Assembly: GCA_963576475.1 (NCBI GenBank)
Contig: OY754978.1
Span: forward strand, 13,191,799 to 13,255,798
DNA from: Molanna angustata
Lineage: Eukaryota; Arthropoda; Insecta; Trichoptera; Molannidae
Direction of reading: 5' to 3'
Length of the DNA stretch: 64,000 bases
The position numbers were made by a program, and so were the translations under genes. The notes below the pieces were generated by a model. That model made no database searches, had not been told where the DNA came from, and worked only from the letters and a program-made list of their open reading frames with translations. This document shows positions 1 to 10,363 of this stretch, one piece after another. Numbering within the stretch: position 1 is the stretch's first letter; each line of letters begins with the position of its first letter.

Positions 1-535
1 AATCCTAGAGTAACAAGAAGAAGGGTCAATATGTTATTAGTGTTATCAATATACATATTATTAATGTTAACAATGTAGTTTGTGTTAAAACCATAAGGGC
101 TGAATAATCCTGATAGTGAACTATGATAGTAAAAAAAAAATATTTATATTCAATGAACTTTTCTGCATACTATATATTTATCAAACCTCATTTAGACTGC
201 AAATACATTTTCTCCATGTGAAAAAAAAATAAAACAAAGTAAATATACTTATATCAAAATACAGTAAGTATACTCTTGAGGGAATTACTTGAGAATTTTC
301 ATCGTGGATGGTTGCATATAGGTGTACAACCTAAGCAAAATACCCAAATTGACGCTCTACGCAGCCCATGTGATTTCTCAAGTTATTTGCTTATAACTGT
401 AGGCAGTGTGATAATGTATTCATTTTCACCATACTATGCAAGTCTACTAGGACATGGCATACTATCCATAGTATGGTTGCAGATCTTTAGATAGGAACAA
501 CGCTTTCGTTATTAATACTTGCATGATAATATATT
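1..535. other. AT-rich sequence, no gene recognised
   Basis: Low-complexity AT-rich DNA up to the hAT target duplication. A short open frame at 276-494 starts on a non-ATG codon and resembles nothing I know. I see no RNA gene or repeat structure here. Confidence 0.5.
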
Positions 536-543
536 ATATATAG

Positions 544-1166
544 CAGGGGTGGCCGACTTGATTAGATCCAAGATCTACTGTTTACTGAGGAAGCCCTGTG
601 CGATCTACCAATTACATATTTCTTGAAATTTTAAATGAAACAGCATGGTTCAGTACACAATTAAGTAGTATTTTTTAAATTTTATTAAGAGGGAAAACAT
701 AAAACTGAAAATTATTCTTAGTAACTACTTGTATATAAGTGTGAGCACTGCGTCTGAGCATCTTCCGTTAGATTAGCAAAATCAGGTTTGTAGTTGGAAA
801 TTGCTAACCTTAAAGAATCCAGTGTATGAGCGTCTGTCAAGCGAGAACGGTGTTTATTTTTTGTTTGCTTTGAGTAGGAAAATGCTGTCTCACATAAATA
901 TGTTGAACCAAAACACGAATGCAATATTGTTCAACACATTTCTTCAAACATGGATATTTCTCGTTGGAAACCAATGCCCAGAAATCTAGATCCATAAAGT
1001 AACGTGACAACGTGAACGTAACGTGATGGGTGCAGCAGTTGGTGATTACGTTGCGCAATCTGTTCTACGTATTTATGTATGTTTATATTTTTTGCCTTGC
1101 CACGATCGACTGGACTAATAGTCGCGATCGACAGATCGATCGCTATCAACCGGTTGGCCACCCCTG
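544..1166 (-). mobile_element. Short hAT-superfamily element with 8-bp TSD
   Basis: The ends form imperfect terminal inverted repeats: CAGGGGTGGCCGAC on the left and GTTGGCCACCCCTG on the right. They are flanked by a perfect 8-bp direct repeat ATATATAG (536-543 and 1167-1174). An 8-bp duplication with CAG...CTG ends is diagnostic of hAT transposition. At 623 bp it is far shorter than an autonomous hAT (2.5-5 kb). It retains only the 3' end of a transposase gene on the minus strand, so it is an internally deleted, non-autonomous copy. The perfect TSD shows that the boundaries are intact. Confidence 0.88.
718..1010 (-). pseudogene. hAT transposase C-terminal (dimerisation) remnant
   Basis: Reading the minus strand, the 718-924 frame contains CFGSTYLCETAFSYSK followed by KHRSRLTDAHTLDSLRLAIS. 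This matches the layout of the conserved hAT C-terminal dimerisation region (a GSTYLCE-x-AFS core, then R-x-RLTD and the LRLA helix). Just upstream, in another frame, EKYPCLKKC matches the stretch that normally precedes it in this family, so a frameshift lies near 920. The fragment ends about 175 bp before the left TIR, as expected for a transposase 3' end. It cannot encode an active enzyme because the catalytic domain is missing. Family assignment is by motif recognition; the closest subfamily is not determined. Confidence 0.75.
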
Positions 1167-1174
1167 ATATATAG

Positions 1175-2217
1175 TATTCTTTAATAAACTCAACATCTAT
1201 GCAATCTCTTCCAGCGCATTTAAGATAGCTGCTTCCTCTGGTTTCTAAATATTTTGATTGGCATGATGTGTCATTCGGAATATAAATAATATATGGAGTT
1301 TTCACTCAATTGTTATTTATAAAATGTTAAAAGACTATGGGTCGCCATAGAAAGTGCTTGAAACAGTCGGGGTTGGCTGTTTCAAACTGTTGCAGCACGG
1401 ATAATTGCAGTTCCAGTGCAAAATTCTTGTTTACAAAACACTAACCGCTTGAGCAGTCGTAGCCAAAATGAGCAGTCGGATTGCGGTCGAATTTCGCCGT
1501 GTAGCTAAATTCTTAGATCTGTTGGGACAGCAATACACAACTTTCTTTAGGAGAAATACTTTTTCTTATAACGGTGTCCGTTTCCTAATTTTTATTTCAT
1601 TTTTTATTTCATAAATAAATAAAATATGAAATAATATATTTTAAAAAATAAAAAGAACAAAATAAATCAAATTAAATATGAGTCAGTTCTTCATTGACAT
1701 CAGTTAAAAAGATTTTGTTGTATTTTTCTGTAATGGATACAAAAGTGTGAAATATTCAGTATTTTCAATGTTGGATGTGCCCATGTAGGTCAGTTATTTT
1801 ATAGTAGAATAAATAATGTTCCCTCCTCGAAATCCATATTGCAACTGAATTAACGTTGACAGCGATTGTGTTGCATTCATACTAAGGCAACATACTTTCT
1901 GAGTTAAGCAAGTTAGACAGCAAAATTTCTTGCAGATGTATATTATTATTTTGATATATTCATGATTTTTTCTTTCATTTGTCATTTTAATATTAAAAAA
2001 AAATATCACACTGGCTAACTTGAAAAAATGCGTTTCATTAATTTTAAAACATATTAATTTCGTTGTATTTGGAGCCTGTCACAGGAATGACTTGTATAGT
2101 ATACTGATAATGATAAAACGATCCTAAAAGAACTACACTTTCATATTACAAAATTGTTTTTAAGAAAAAACCTCGGGAACGTAAAACTGTAATAGAAAAT
2201 TAGGATCAATTTCTTAA
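1175..2217. other. AT-rich intergenic sequence, no gene recognised
   Basis: No supported coding region. A small perfect hairpin (TTGAAACAG...CTGTTTCAA) lies near 1358-1386. The rest is AT-rich spacer. Confidence 0.4.
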
Positions 2218-2481
2218 CATCATTTCTTGAATTAACACACTGAAAAATAAACAATTTATACGTTCATTCAATAATAATGTTGACGAATATTGTATTTAGT
2301 AAATTTTAAGGTTAGATTCTACGTTCTATTTGTGTTTGTGTATAAAGTGACATGTACATCATTTCTTGAATTAACACACTGAAAAATAAACAATTTCATT
2401 CAATAATAATGTTGACGAATATTGTATTTAGTAAATTTTAAGGTTAGATTCTACGTTCTATTTGTGTATAAAGCGACATGT
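2218..2481. repeat. Tandem duplication, period 139 bp
   Basis: The segment starting CATCATTTCTTGAATTAAC at 2218 is repeated from 2357. Copy 2 lacks a few bases (a short deletion in 'acaatttatacgttcattcaat' and one in 'tttgtgtttgtg'). The two copies are otherwise nearly identical, so the duplication is fairly recent. Confidence 0.9.
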
Positions 2482-2880
2482 CAAATATTTACGTTTCGGT
2501 GGTTGATATTGGTGGAATGACCATATATAAAAATGGTATTTCGTTTTAATATCTACTTATTCTCATGATGGAACTACTTTATTTATTAAAATAATTGTTA
2601 TTTCTTATTTTTTTACATATGTTGCGTTTATTAAAAATATTCAGATGAATTTATTTACTGGAAAGAACTGAAATGTCTGAAATGATGTTGAATTTTTTTT
2701 TGTTCTGGCAATAATATGTATTACGCGCAACCGTTTCGCTTTGGTCTTCTGTCAAAACTCAAAACGACGTGTTTTCTTGTTCAAATATTTTTGTGTCTTG
2801 CTGTTTTGTTTTAAATTGTGTGGTGTAATGGTGTTATTTTTATTATTTAAAAATACCACATCAATGTTGTCAATGTTATC
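2482..2880. other. AT-rich spacer before a retrotransposon fragment
   Basis: No coding or structural feature recognised. It leads into the reverse-transcriptase tail fragment that begins near 2935. Confidence 0.4.
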
Positions 2881-2934
2881 AAATGCCACATCAATGTTCT
2901 TGTGGTTCAACGGAATTAACGACAATATTGGAAA

Positions 2935-3263
2935 AATATAAATGGACAGCCAGAAGAACCAATGTGTCAATTCTAGACGAGCTAAGGATCGAGGATCGTC
3001 TATCGACGATATGTTACAGACGTATCCTTCAATTCTTTGGACACATTGCCAGAAGGGAACCAGACTGCCTCGAGAAGCTCGTTGCGATGGGCAGCGTGGA
3101 GGGACGGAGATCTCGTGGTCGCTCACCGACCAGATGGAGCGATTTGGTTAAGTCCACAATGGGGTCTTCGGTGACTGGTGCTCTGCGTTCAGCCAAAAAT
3201 AGATTGGCATGGAGGCGGGCCATACGTGTGGCGACAGACTACAGCCGCTATCCTCAGTCATGA
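2935..3263 (+). pseudogene. Non-LTR retrotransposon RT, C-terminal fragment
   Basis: The open frame 2883-3263 carries, from about residue 19, TNVSILDELRIEDRLS and then CYRRILQFFGHIARR, followed by EGRRSRGRSPTRWSDLV. This is the conserved C-terminal tail of lepidopteran RTE/CR1-type endonuclease-reverse transcriptases, downstream of the thumb. It ends with a stop at 3261-3263. No palm (YADD) or endonuclease domain is attached, so it is a 5'-truncated copy. The first 18 codons do not resemble the family and are probably flanking DNA. A strong splice-donor consensus (ATG|GTAAGT, 3286-3292) lies just beyond the stop. Confidence 0.72.
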
Positions 3264-3378
3264 GGAAAAGGACGAATGATGAAATGGTAAGTTGTACAGT
3301 GTGATATCATGCTATTAAATGAATTCAAAGTTGTAAGAAAATAACAGATTAACGCTCGCTCTACATTTGTTTTTACAG

Positions 3379-3480
3379 AACTCATTTATGTGTCAACATC
3401 AATGGATACCGTCTCATCCCAGATAACACCCGCTTACGATTGTCCACTCAAGTTCACCACTCTTTCCACATCCATCATAA
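3379..3480 (+). other. Exon-like segment bounded by splice consensus sites
   Basis: A good acceptor (TTTGTTTTTACAG, ending 3378) and a good donor (GTAAGT from 3481) bound 102 bp with two open frames. The next such segment is 3972-4046, between TATGTTTTCAG and GTAAGT (75 bp), and a further acceptor TTTCATTCTAG ends at 4509. Reading frames do not stay open across all joins, so a coding exon is not shown. A non-coding transcript or chance sites are both possible. Confidence 0.25.
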
Positions 3481-3569
3481 GTAAGTTAAATAAAATATTT
3501 AATTGCAATAAATGTACCTATAGCAAACACTTGATGTATTACTTGCAAATACTTGATTTGTGGCAGGGT

Positions 3570-3930
3570 AAGAAATGAGGACATTAGGAAATAATGTAAG
3601 ATGAAGAAAGATATCAATAATAGAATGAAAGTGAACACATTGAGATGGTTTGTCCACATGGGAAGAATGAATGAGGAACGCCTGACGAAGAAAATAAACA
3701 TTGCGGAGAGGAATGGAATGAAAGGTCGGGGCCGCCCAATAAAGGGATGGCATGACCATGTGAACGATATTCTGAAAGACAGAAATGTTAGAAGTGTGAA
3801 CAATAGACGAACATGTATGAGAATATGCATGAATGTTGACGAGGCGATGAATGTATGCCAAGATAGAAAAATGTGGCGTTCGGTTCTCTTTTCTGCCTAT
3901 CCCGCAAGGGACCTGGCGTGATGGTATATT
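3570..3930 (+). pseudogene. RTE-like RT C-terminal tail, copy 1
   Basis: The 3601-3921 frame reads MKVNTLRWFVHMGRMNEE, then GRGRPIKGWHDHVNDILKD, then SVLFSAYPARDLA. This is the terminal tail of the lepidopteran RTE-like reverse transcriptase found in several other copies in this window (4921-5178, 54553-55401, 63044-63535). Homology extends upstream to about 3570 (NEDIRK-stop-CKMKKD), where a stop breaks the frame. It ends in the family tail GGCGTGATGGTAT. It is a dead 5'-truncated copy, recognised by mutual similarity of the copies plus family knowledge. Confidence 0.78.
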
Positions 3931-4106
3931 GTTGATGTATTAACTACTTAATGAACTGTGTATGTTTTCAGTTCCTGAACCTCGCTCGACATTTGTCGCC
4001 CTATGTATCTACATTTCCATGTAATCCACAGGACGTTCCTCGAAAAGTAAGTTAAACAAAGTTTATATTTTATTTATTTATTTAAATATTGATTATAAAG
4101 GTGTAA

Positions 4107-4250
4107 CACTATGGAATAGTGGAGAGTCATGATTTCACAATTTTTAAGCATATTTTTTACATCAATTACTCAACGGATATCATGTAGAGAGTGCACACTG
4201 AGTTTTTCATCATGATGTGTTTGTATGTATGGCGTAGGTACGGTGTATGG
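4107..4250 (+). repeat. Dispersed repeat family R1, copy 1
   Basis: CACTATGGAATAGTGGAG followed by TATGATTT(C/T)ACAATTTTTAAG and CAACGGATATCATGTAGAGAG occurs here and at 51286-51440, with a diverged third copy at 43027-43145. All are on the same strand. The two better copies end in a 'gtatgtatgg..gtacggtgta' stretch. The type of element is not known. Confidence 0.7.
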
Positions 4251-4261
4251 ATACGGATATT

Positions 4262-4370
4262 CATATACCATACTTACAAGATACTGTAGATCTTCCATAC
4301 TTACTGCTAACAGAACTTTATCGTCTGCATACATCAAATCTCGCACTATAACAGTACTCAATTTTAACAA
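4262..4370 (-). pseudogene. Reverse transcriptase palm (YADD) fragment
   Basis: The minus strand reads RDLMYADDKVLLAVSMEDLQYLV. The YADD box is the catalytic motif of non-LTR reverse transcriptases, and RDLMYADDKV recurs at the inner junction of the RTE copy at 55.0 kb (DLMYADDKVVIAECADEFS). Only about 25 residues around the motif are recognisable, so this is a small decayed fragment sitting between other retrotransposon scraps of opposite orientation. Confidence 0.6.
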
Positions 4371-4508
4371 ACTTATGGCTCTATAGTTTTTGCAGTCGAG
4401 CTTTGAGCCTTTACTTTAATACAAAGGTACCACGACTGCATTTCTCCATGATGGTCTGATAGAAATTAAATGCATCATTGTTATTAAACATTTCTTGTTT
4501 CATTCTAG

Positions 4509-4890
4509 AAGGAGGCAAGATGAAAAAACAACATGCAGCCAGAATTCAGTGGAGAGTCCTAAAGAGAGTCTTCCCCCGGGCCACAACGTGGAGTGGCGTA
4601 CGTGGAAGACACTAAACAGACTGAGGACGGGCGTTGGGAGAACATTGGATAACCTGTCTACATGGGGCTTCCTGCAACAGGGAATACCAACGACATGTGA
4701 CTGTGGGCAACAACAGACCACCGCACATCTGTGCAGCTGCCCCTCAAGTCCAGTCAACTGCGACACGCACAATCTTATGGTGGGCAATGATTGTTCTATT
4801 GACGTTGCTAGGCACTGGCAAAAGATTAGTTAAATGCGTTGCTGACACGATAGAAGAAGTAGAGAGATGTAAAGTGGCAAATTTTCCTTA
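4509..4890 (+). pseudogene. Jockey-like RT C-terminal cysteine-rich tail
   Basis: The frame 4495-4833 contains TWKTLNRLRTGVGRTLDNL and then TTCDCGQQQTTAHLCSCP. An LNRLRTG(V/I)GR motif followed by a CDCG-x5-HL-x-CP cluster is characteristic of the C-terminal end of Jockey/I-type non-LTR reverse transcriptases. The upstream homologous stretch (QHAARIQWRVLKRVFPR) is in another frame, so a frameshift lies near 4575. RT and endonuclease domains are absent. Confidence 0.6.
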
Positions 4891-4917
4891 AAACCCTCAA
4901 GGATACATACATACATA

Positions 4918-5178
4918 CCATCACGCCATGTCCCTCACGGGGTAGGCAGAGAGAACCGAACGCCAAATTTTTCTATCTTGACACGCATTCATTGCGTCAT
5001 CAACATTCATACATCGTCTTATACATGTTCGTCTGTTGTTCACGCTTCTTACATTTCCATCTTTCAAAATATCGTTAACATGGTCGTGCCATCCTTTTCT
5101 AGGGCGCCCGCGACCTCTTATTCCGTTCCTGTCAGATTTGTATATTTTCTTCGTCTGGCGTTCTTCGTTCACTCGCAA
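4918..5178 (-). pseudogene. RTE-like RT C-terminal tail, copy 2 (minus)
   Basis: Minus strand: RVNEERQTKKIYKSDRNG, GRGRPRKGWHDHVNDILKD, NNRRTCIRRCMNVDDAMNACQ and SVLSAYPVRDMA then stop. This copy is unbroken over 85 residues and nearly identical in layout to the 3601-3921 copy, but on the other strand. Beyond the stop (towards lower coordinates) the tail reads GCGTGATGGTATGTATGTAT on the minus strand, the RTE 3' microsatellite end. The 5' truncation is near 5180. Confidence 0.8.
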
Positions 5179-5394
5179 GAAAACAAATAATTGTTTGCGG
5201 AAACATATATCTTTAAAAAGACGTGTCCTGGTATTGAAAAAATGTTTAAAAAAGGGTGAATGGTCATATCTGAATGAGCTGCCTCTAGTTGTAAAATATT
5301 TTCTTGAAAACCAAGAGCAGAATATTAGACGTAATAAATTTCATTGAAAATATTCTGAAGAAGATAAGATGTTTGCATTATCTGTACAAAATAG

Positions 5395-5770
5395 GTATAG
5401 AAATCAAGTGGCGATAGCTCTGGGGATTGTGCGGGCCGCGGAATGGGGCCTAGACTTCCAATCCGGGAATTGGCATACTATTGCATAGTGAACCGGACAC
5501 ATCAAGTTGTTTTGAAGGAAATCCATGTAATTTATACCATTAAGGTTGTCCAGCTAGTAGTATGGTCCAACGATAATATTGCCTATCACTCCTGCCCAAA
5601 CATTGACTCTAAATTTTCTCTGAAAGTACACTAAACGGGCCACGCAGGATTCTCATTAGACCACATGCATATAAATTGTGAAGGTTTATAATCCCCTCCC
5701 TAGTAAATTTTGACTCGTTTATCCACAAAATTCTTTTTGAAAGGGTTGTATCGTCAATTTCAGCAATTTT
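5395..5770 (-). pseudogene. Decayed Tc1/mariner-like DDE transposase
   Basis: Translating the minus strand in shifting frames gives, in order: ILWINESKFTREG; ICMWSNENPAW; FRVNVWAGVIGNIIVGPYY; LNGINYMDFLQ; and, near 5400-5450, a degenerate GRGGP-x-SPDLT-like stretch. This is the order of blocks in the insect mariner/Tc3-like DDE transposases: DEA-FT around the first aspartate, the N-HxW-NENP block, VNVWAG-IG, LxG-xYLxFL, then the SPDLTP region. Several stops and frameshifts break it, and the first catalytic aspartate is replaced by asparagine (INES). No TIRs were identified, so the element ends are unknown. It is an old inactive copy. Confidence 0.7.
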
Positions 5771-6090
5771 TAGAAAAGGTAACTATCGCATGTACCTACA
5801 TGAAAAGAGTTCATACCTAATTTAAATTATCTGAAACCCAGAATTTGTTGTTTTTTTGGCATTTTCAGAACCAACCTAACTTGCATGAAATAAAAATTAT
5901 GTACTCTTGAGAATAAAAAGATGTTTTTTTTTATATTTATTATGTTTAATATGTCTCTATGTATTAGAAATATAATATTTTTTTAATACAATAAATCACA
6001 TTCCTGTGCAATAAATGAAATTTTGAATGAAACCTGTATTTTATTTCACTCCAAATATCCTACCTGTGTAAATTAGCAGAATACTGAGTA
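5771..6090. other. AT-rich sequence, no feature recognised
   Basis: No coding signal. The phrase 'ctgaaacccagaatttgttg' near 5830 resembles 'cggaaacccaaaatttgttg' at 49580 and 'ggaaacctaaattttgaac' at 62281, suggesting a faint dispersed repeat. Confidence 0.3.
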
Positions 6091-6710
6091 AGTAGATTGA
6101 AAATAGCCAAGTAGCTTTGCTGTGGCTACAGAATAAATTAATTCAGAATACTGAGTGAGTTGATTAAATCTAACCAAGTTGTTTGCTGTGGATACTGAAT
6201 GAATTAGTTCACATTACTGAGTAGTAGATTGAATTTAACCAAGTTGTTTGCTGTGGATACTGAATGAATTAGTTCACATTACTGAGTAGTAGATTGAATT
6301 TAACCAAGTTGTTTGCTGTGGATACTGAATGAATTAGTTCACATTACTGAGTAGTAGATTGAATTTAACCAAGTTGTGTGCTGTGGATACAGAATAAATT
6401 AATTCAGAATACTGAGTAAGTTGATTAAATCTAACCAAGTTGTTTGCTGTGGATACTGAATGAATTAGTTCACATTACTGAGTAGTAGATTGAATTTAAC
6501 CAAGTTGTTTGCTGTGGATACTGAATGAATTACATAGTTCAGATTACTGAGTAGTTAATTAAATCTAACCAAGTTGTTTGCTGTGGATACTGAATGAATT
6601 AGTTCAGATTACCGATTAGTAGATTGAAATTAGCCAAGTTGTTTGTTGTGGATACTGAATGAATTAGTTCAGATTACCGAGTAAGTTGATAGAAATTAGC
6701 CAACTAGGTT
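6090..6710 (+). repeat. Minisatellite, period about 65 bp
   Basis: About nine tandem copies of a unit containing GTTTGCTGTGGATACTGAAT and ATTACTGAGTAGTAGATTG followed by AACCAAGTT. Starts of GTTTGCTGTGG at 6181, 6246, 6311, 6376 and 6442 give spacings of 65-66 bp. The central units are almost identical and the edges are degenerate. The related 'aaccaagttact'/'acaaagttgcttgg' wording runs on, decayed, to about 6940. Confidence 0.92.
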
Positions 6711-6949
6711 GGTTGAATTTGACAGTTACTTTGCTGATATTACAAAGTTAGTAGGTTAAGTTTTGACAGGTTACTTGGCTGATTATACAAAGTTGTCCGT
6801 GGTTAACCAAGTTACTAGATTAATTTTGACAGATTGTTAACAAAGCTACTCGGTTAAAATTAGCAGACCATTTACTTGGCAATTTTTAGCAACGAACTTT
6901 GCAGGTACTATATTAACAAAGTTGCTTGGTTATTATTAGCAGCAAATCA

Positions 6950-7850
6950 TTTATTTTTAACAACTACATTTTTTGAGTGCAGAACAGAGAAGATCGTGGC
7001 GCATTTTTGTACAATGTGCAAGGAGGCCCGACCTTGAATAAACCGGGATAGAGGGGCAATAAAAAATGAGATAGATTGAAACCCAAAGAACACAGTAAGA
7101 ACTAATTATTATTATAAATTTCATAAATAATGACAAAAACAAATTTCAACAAAATCATTAAGAAAAACGGAATTCGAGATGAAATAAACAATCTTATAAT
7201 TTTATGAAAAAATCTACATATTATATTAAATAAGATAGATGATAGCATAGAAAAAAATGTGCTTTATCTTGGAATGTTCTAGTTATAATTATCTGATGTA
7301 TGAAAATTACAGCTGAATAAAAATACCTTATTGTATAACAACAACAGTCAGTCATTTTAGTTAGATTATCCCTAAATGTAATCTTTTGTTTGTGTAATAA
7401 ATTTTGTGTTTGTGTAATAGATAATATGATATAAACAGTATATTCCACTACCTCCACCTCTTCTACAGTAGTTATTTAGTTTGTCATTAGTATTTAGAAA
7501 AGTTAGCAATAAAAGGTTACTGATGATGAGCGTAAATTCAAAAGCGCTACAACTTAGTTCGCAAGTTGTATACTCGTAGTAGAAGTCGTAATTATTATTC
7601 TACAAAAAAAAGTTCCACAAAAGTTTCTCACGCCAAGTTCGAAGAATGACTATATTCCAATTGATTTGAAAAAAAAAACTACGTTTAATATGTACTAGTA
7701 GGCTCTCATAGCTTTGTATTTCTTTCACCATCTAATAATATATTATGTCAGTTGAACTGTTTGTTCCAGCACTTTATATTCTATTTTTTTTCAAAATATC
7801 GTTGGAAAGGTCATCTTTATATAATTTCATAAGAAAGTACCGACTTGTTT
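6950..7850. other. AT-rich sequence, no gene recognised
   Basis: Several short open frames exist on both strands but none resembles a protein family. No tandem structure or inverted repeat stands out. Confidence 0.4.
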
Positions 7851-7899
7851 ATTTACTAGACCCTTCCATTCCGATGTGTTGCAGCAATTGCCTGTCTTC

Positions 7900-8060
7900 T
7901 TCATACCTCTGTACCATGTTTTGGGATACAAGAAAATGCTTCTTCATCCTGTAATGGACATAGGCCTCCCCTTGAGACCGCATCCATCCGCCCACAGCCA
8001 CTCGTCTAAGATCGTCAGACCAACTTGTTGGAGGCCTTTCAACATTTATTTCGCTTATCA
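7900..8060 (-). pseudogene. RTE-type RT C-terminal fragment
   Basis: Minus strand: ERPPTSWSDDLRRVAVGGWMR and then QGEAYVH. This matches the RPP-x-RW-x-DD...GxxWMR...GEAYVQQW ending of RTE-clade endonuclease-reverse transcriptases. A short deletion separates WMR from GEAYV. No other part of the protein is adjacent, so it is a fragment of a 5'-truncated copy. Confidence 0.65.
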
Positions 8061-8079
8061 TAAGTTTGTTATTCAAAAT

Positions 8080-9660
8080 TTAAAATAAACTCTTCCAATC
8101 TAAAGTCCTTTTTGAATTAATAATCAGATTGAAACTTACATTTTAGGCGTTATAATATAATAACACAGTACCCGGTATTTTATTTTAGGGTAAGTCCGGG
8201 GGAGTTAGCCATACTCGGGAGATGGCGCAGGGCCGTAATTTCAAAATTAAGAACGGTTTGCGACGTATGCATGTGTCGTCCCTAAATAACACGAAAAAGG
8301 CGAGTTATTAAGTGTTTTATGTCGTGTCATATCATTTTATATTCAAGTCTAGTTGTTCGGCATCTTGTTTAATATATATTTATGATAGGAAGTATGATTT
8401 AATTACTTATTAATGAAGCGACATACTTGAGATTAACACAACCTTAAAATAGGAAGCGTTATTGTTATGTTTTGTTTAGATTATCAGGGTGGCCATCAAA
8501 CCCGTACAATCGAGTGAGATGGCCAGTTACTTTAAGGGTTTTATGGCCATAGTTGATACAAACCTACATATTCCGTCCTATAAAAATCATAATATCCTTG
8601 TTAGGTTGAACTCTCCTCAAGTTCATGGTTTAATATTTAAATCTATTATAAAGAATATGACTTTTATTTAAATTTTGTTTTTTTTTTACTTAATCTTTGT
8701 TAACTAATGTTTCTGATTAATAACGGCTGCAACATCCTTTTTTGGGTGAAAAGCCTTAAGAGAAAAAAAAAATCATAATATGTTGGTTTCTTCAAGCTAG
8801 AAAAAAAGACATCAAAAAAAGGCAAAAGACATGGAAATAAAATTAAAAATTAAGTATGGTTATCATTCCCGTAAAACTATAGCAATCCCTATCGGACACT
8901 GCGGGAGAGATGGCATTATTGTTGATTTTTTTCACCCTTTATATGTATTTTTTATTGTACAGCTATTGAAGAATTTTATTCGAAAATATATTTACGACGA
9001 AAAAAAAATATGGTTCATTCTCCCTGACTAACCCTACATAAGTTTAACTTGGCAGCATCCAAAATTTGTTGTTATCTTTATACGTAGTGTTGTTAGCAAT
9101 CTCAAATTGAATTAATCTAAGTAATTTCTTCCTCAGTACCTACCTACCCACTTACAAACTATCTCATCATAATGTTATAATATTCTCTTTAAGGATCAAA
9201 CGATGTCCTTCATATATTATACCGTTAGCTAACACCAATTACGTAAAATAACATTTTAATGACTTAAGACTGGTACACACTGTGATGAACCATGGCAGGC
9301 TAGATTGGCGTGTATTTATGAAAAAATGCGGGTAAATATTTTTTTTATAATATCATCATCGCTCGATTCCTCCGAGGAAATTTACTTTGCTGCGCTGGTT
9401 GGAAAATGTGAAAATCAGAAAATTCTCGTTGAAATATCCACACATTCAATTAACATAAACTTTGTATATTCCGTATATTTGTTACAAGATATGATACAGC
9501 TAGTAAAAATCTCGAATGGTGGGGGTGTGATCGTGTGATTAAGACTCATATATTGTGATATATTAAATACACATAAGTGATGAATTGTAATAATTAGGGT
9601 TGACCAGTTAGGGATGGGGATGTGATGTATGGTATGTATATTATTTAAAAATGGTAACAC
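8080..9660. other. AT-rich spacer, no gene recognised
   Basis: Short frames at 8489-8671, 8831-9031 and 9305-9538 have no recognisable domain. A poly-T run and 'ataacggctgcaacatcc' near 8725 might be the remains of a retroposon 3' end, but I cannot support this. Confidence 0.35.
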
Positions 9661-9667
9661 CGGCGAT

Positions 9668-9745
9668 CACCAAATTGGCTGATCGCTTCCTAGCACCAAA
9701 TTGGCTGATCGCTCCCTAACACAAAATTGGCTGATCGCTTCTTAG
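9668..9745 (+). repeat. Three tandem copies of a 26-bp unit
   Basis: CACCAAATTGGCTGATCGCT starts at 9668 and 9694, and a one-base variant starts at 9720. The exact 26-bp spacing and the internal GATCGC core make it stand out from the AT-rich surroundings. Confidence 0.9.
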
Positions 9746-9884
9746 CAACACTGGGTTACAATAAATTGTCATTTATTTTACACTGTCTATTGAAATAAAA
9801 CGCATGTTGTAAAGTAAGTAATTTTTATCAATTATTAAAATGACAAATAAACACAGGTATATTATAATATAGAATATATTATAG

Positions 9885-10126
9885 TGTCCCTATACACTAC
9901 TATTGTTGGGGTGAAACTCTTAGTTCTTTGTAAGTAAAAGATGTTATATTCTTTTACACTTTAATAACAATACGTTCACATATACAAGATACAATTCAAG
10001 GTCAAATACTATAACAATTCACGGAGGTAGCTATCAACGGCGTAACGATGAATGACGCGCCGCGTGCCTATTCACACACTATATACACACACAGACATGC
10101 TATCTCTTTCATTCACATATCTCACA
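9885..10126 (-). repeat. 3' LTR of the Ty3/gypsy element
   Basis: 242 bp, the left copy on the plus strand and the 3' LTR in element orientation. Same length as the copy at 14743-14984; the clearest difference is TTAATAAC here versus TTAATTAC there. TG...CA ends. Confidence 0.95.
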
Positions 10127-10363
10127 CTCCTCCACACTTAACCTCTGACATCCATCCCTTACACTGGCCTGCAGGGATAACCGATGTCCAGGATCGAGTG
10201 TCCAAGTGTTCCTCCATCCTGCCTCCAGGCAACCCTCCCGATAACCTGAAACAAGAGGAAACACAACTTAGCATCCGAGGAGTGAACTGGGGTGTCCGGG
10301 TCCAAACTCAAGCAATCCATAAGCTTCAGAGTCGAGACCCACAAGAACTATGAGAACAACTTT
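10127..10363 (-). other. 3' non-coding region and polypurine tract
   Basis: 237 bp between the pol stop and the 3' LTR. The purine run GGAGGAG on the element strand directly abuts the LTR, which is where plus-strand DNA synthesis is primed in LTR elements. Confidence 0.7.

Noticed and set aside
10048..10353. 101-codon plus-strand frame over the gypsy 3' LTR
   Set aside because: Antisense to the LTR and 3' non-coding region; no domain, and it starts inside the repeat.
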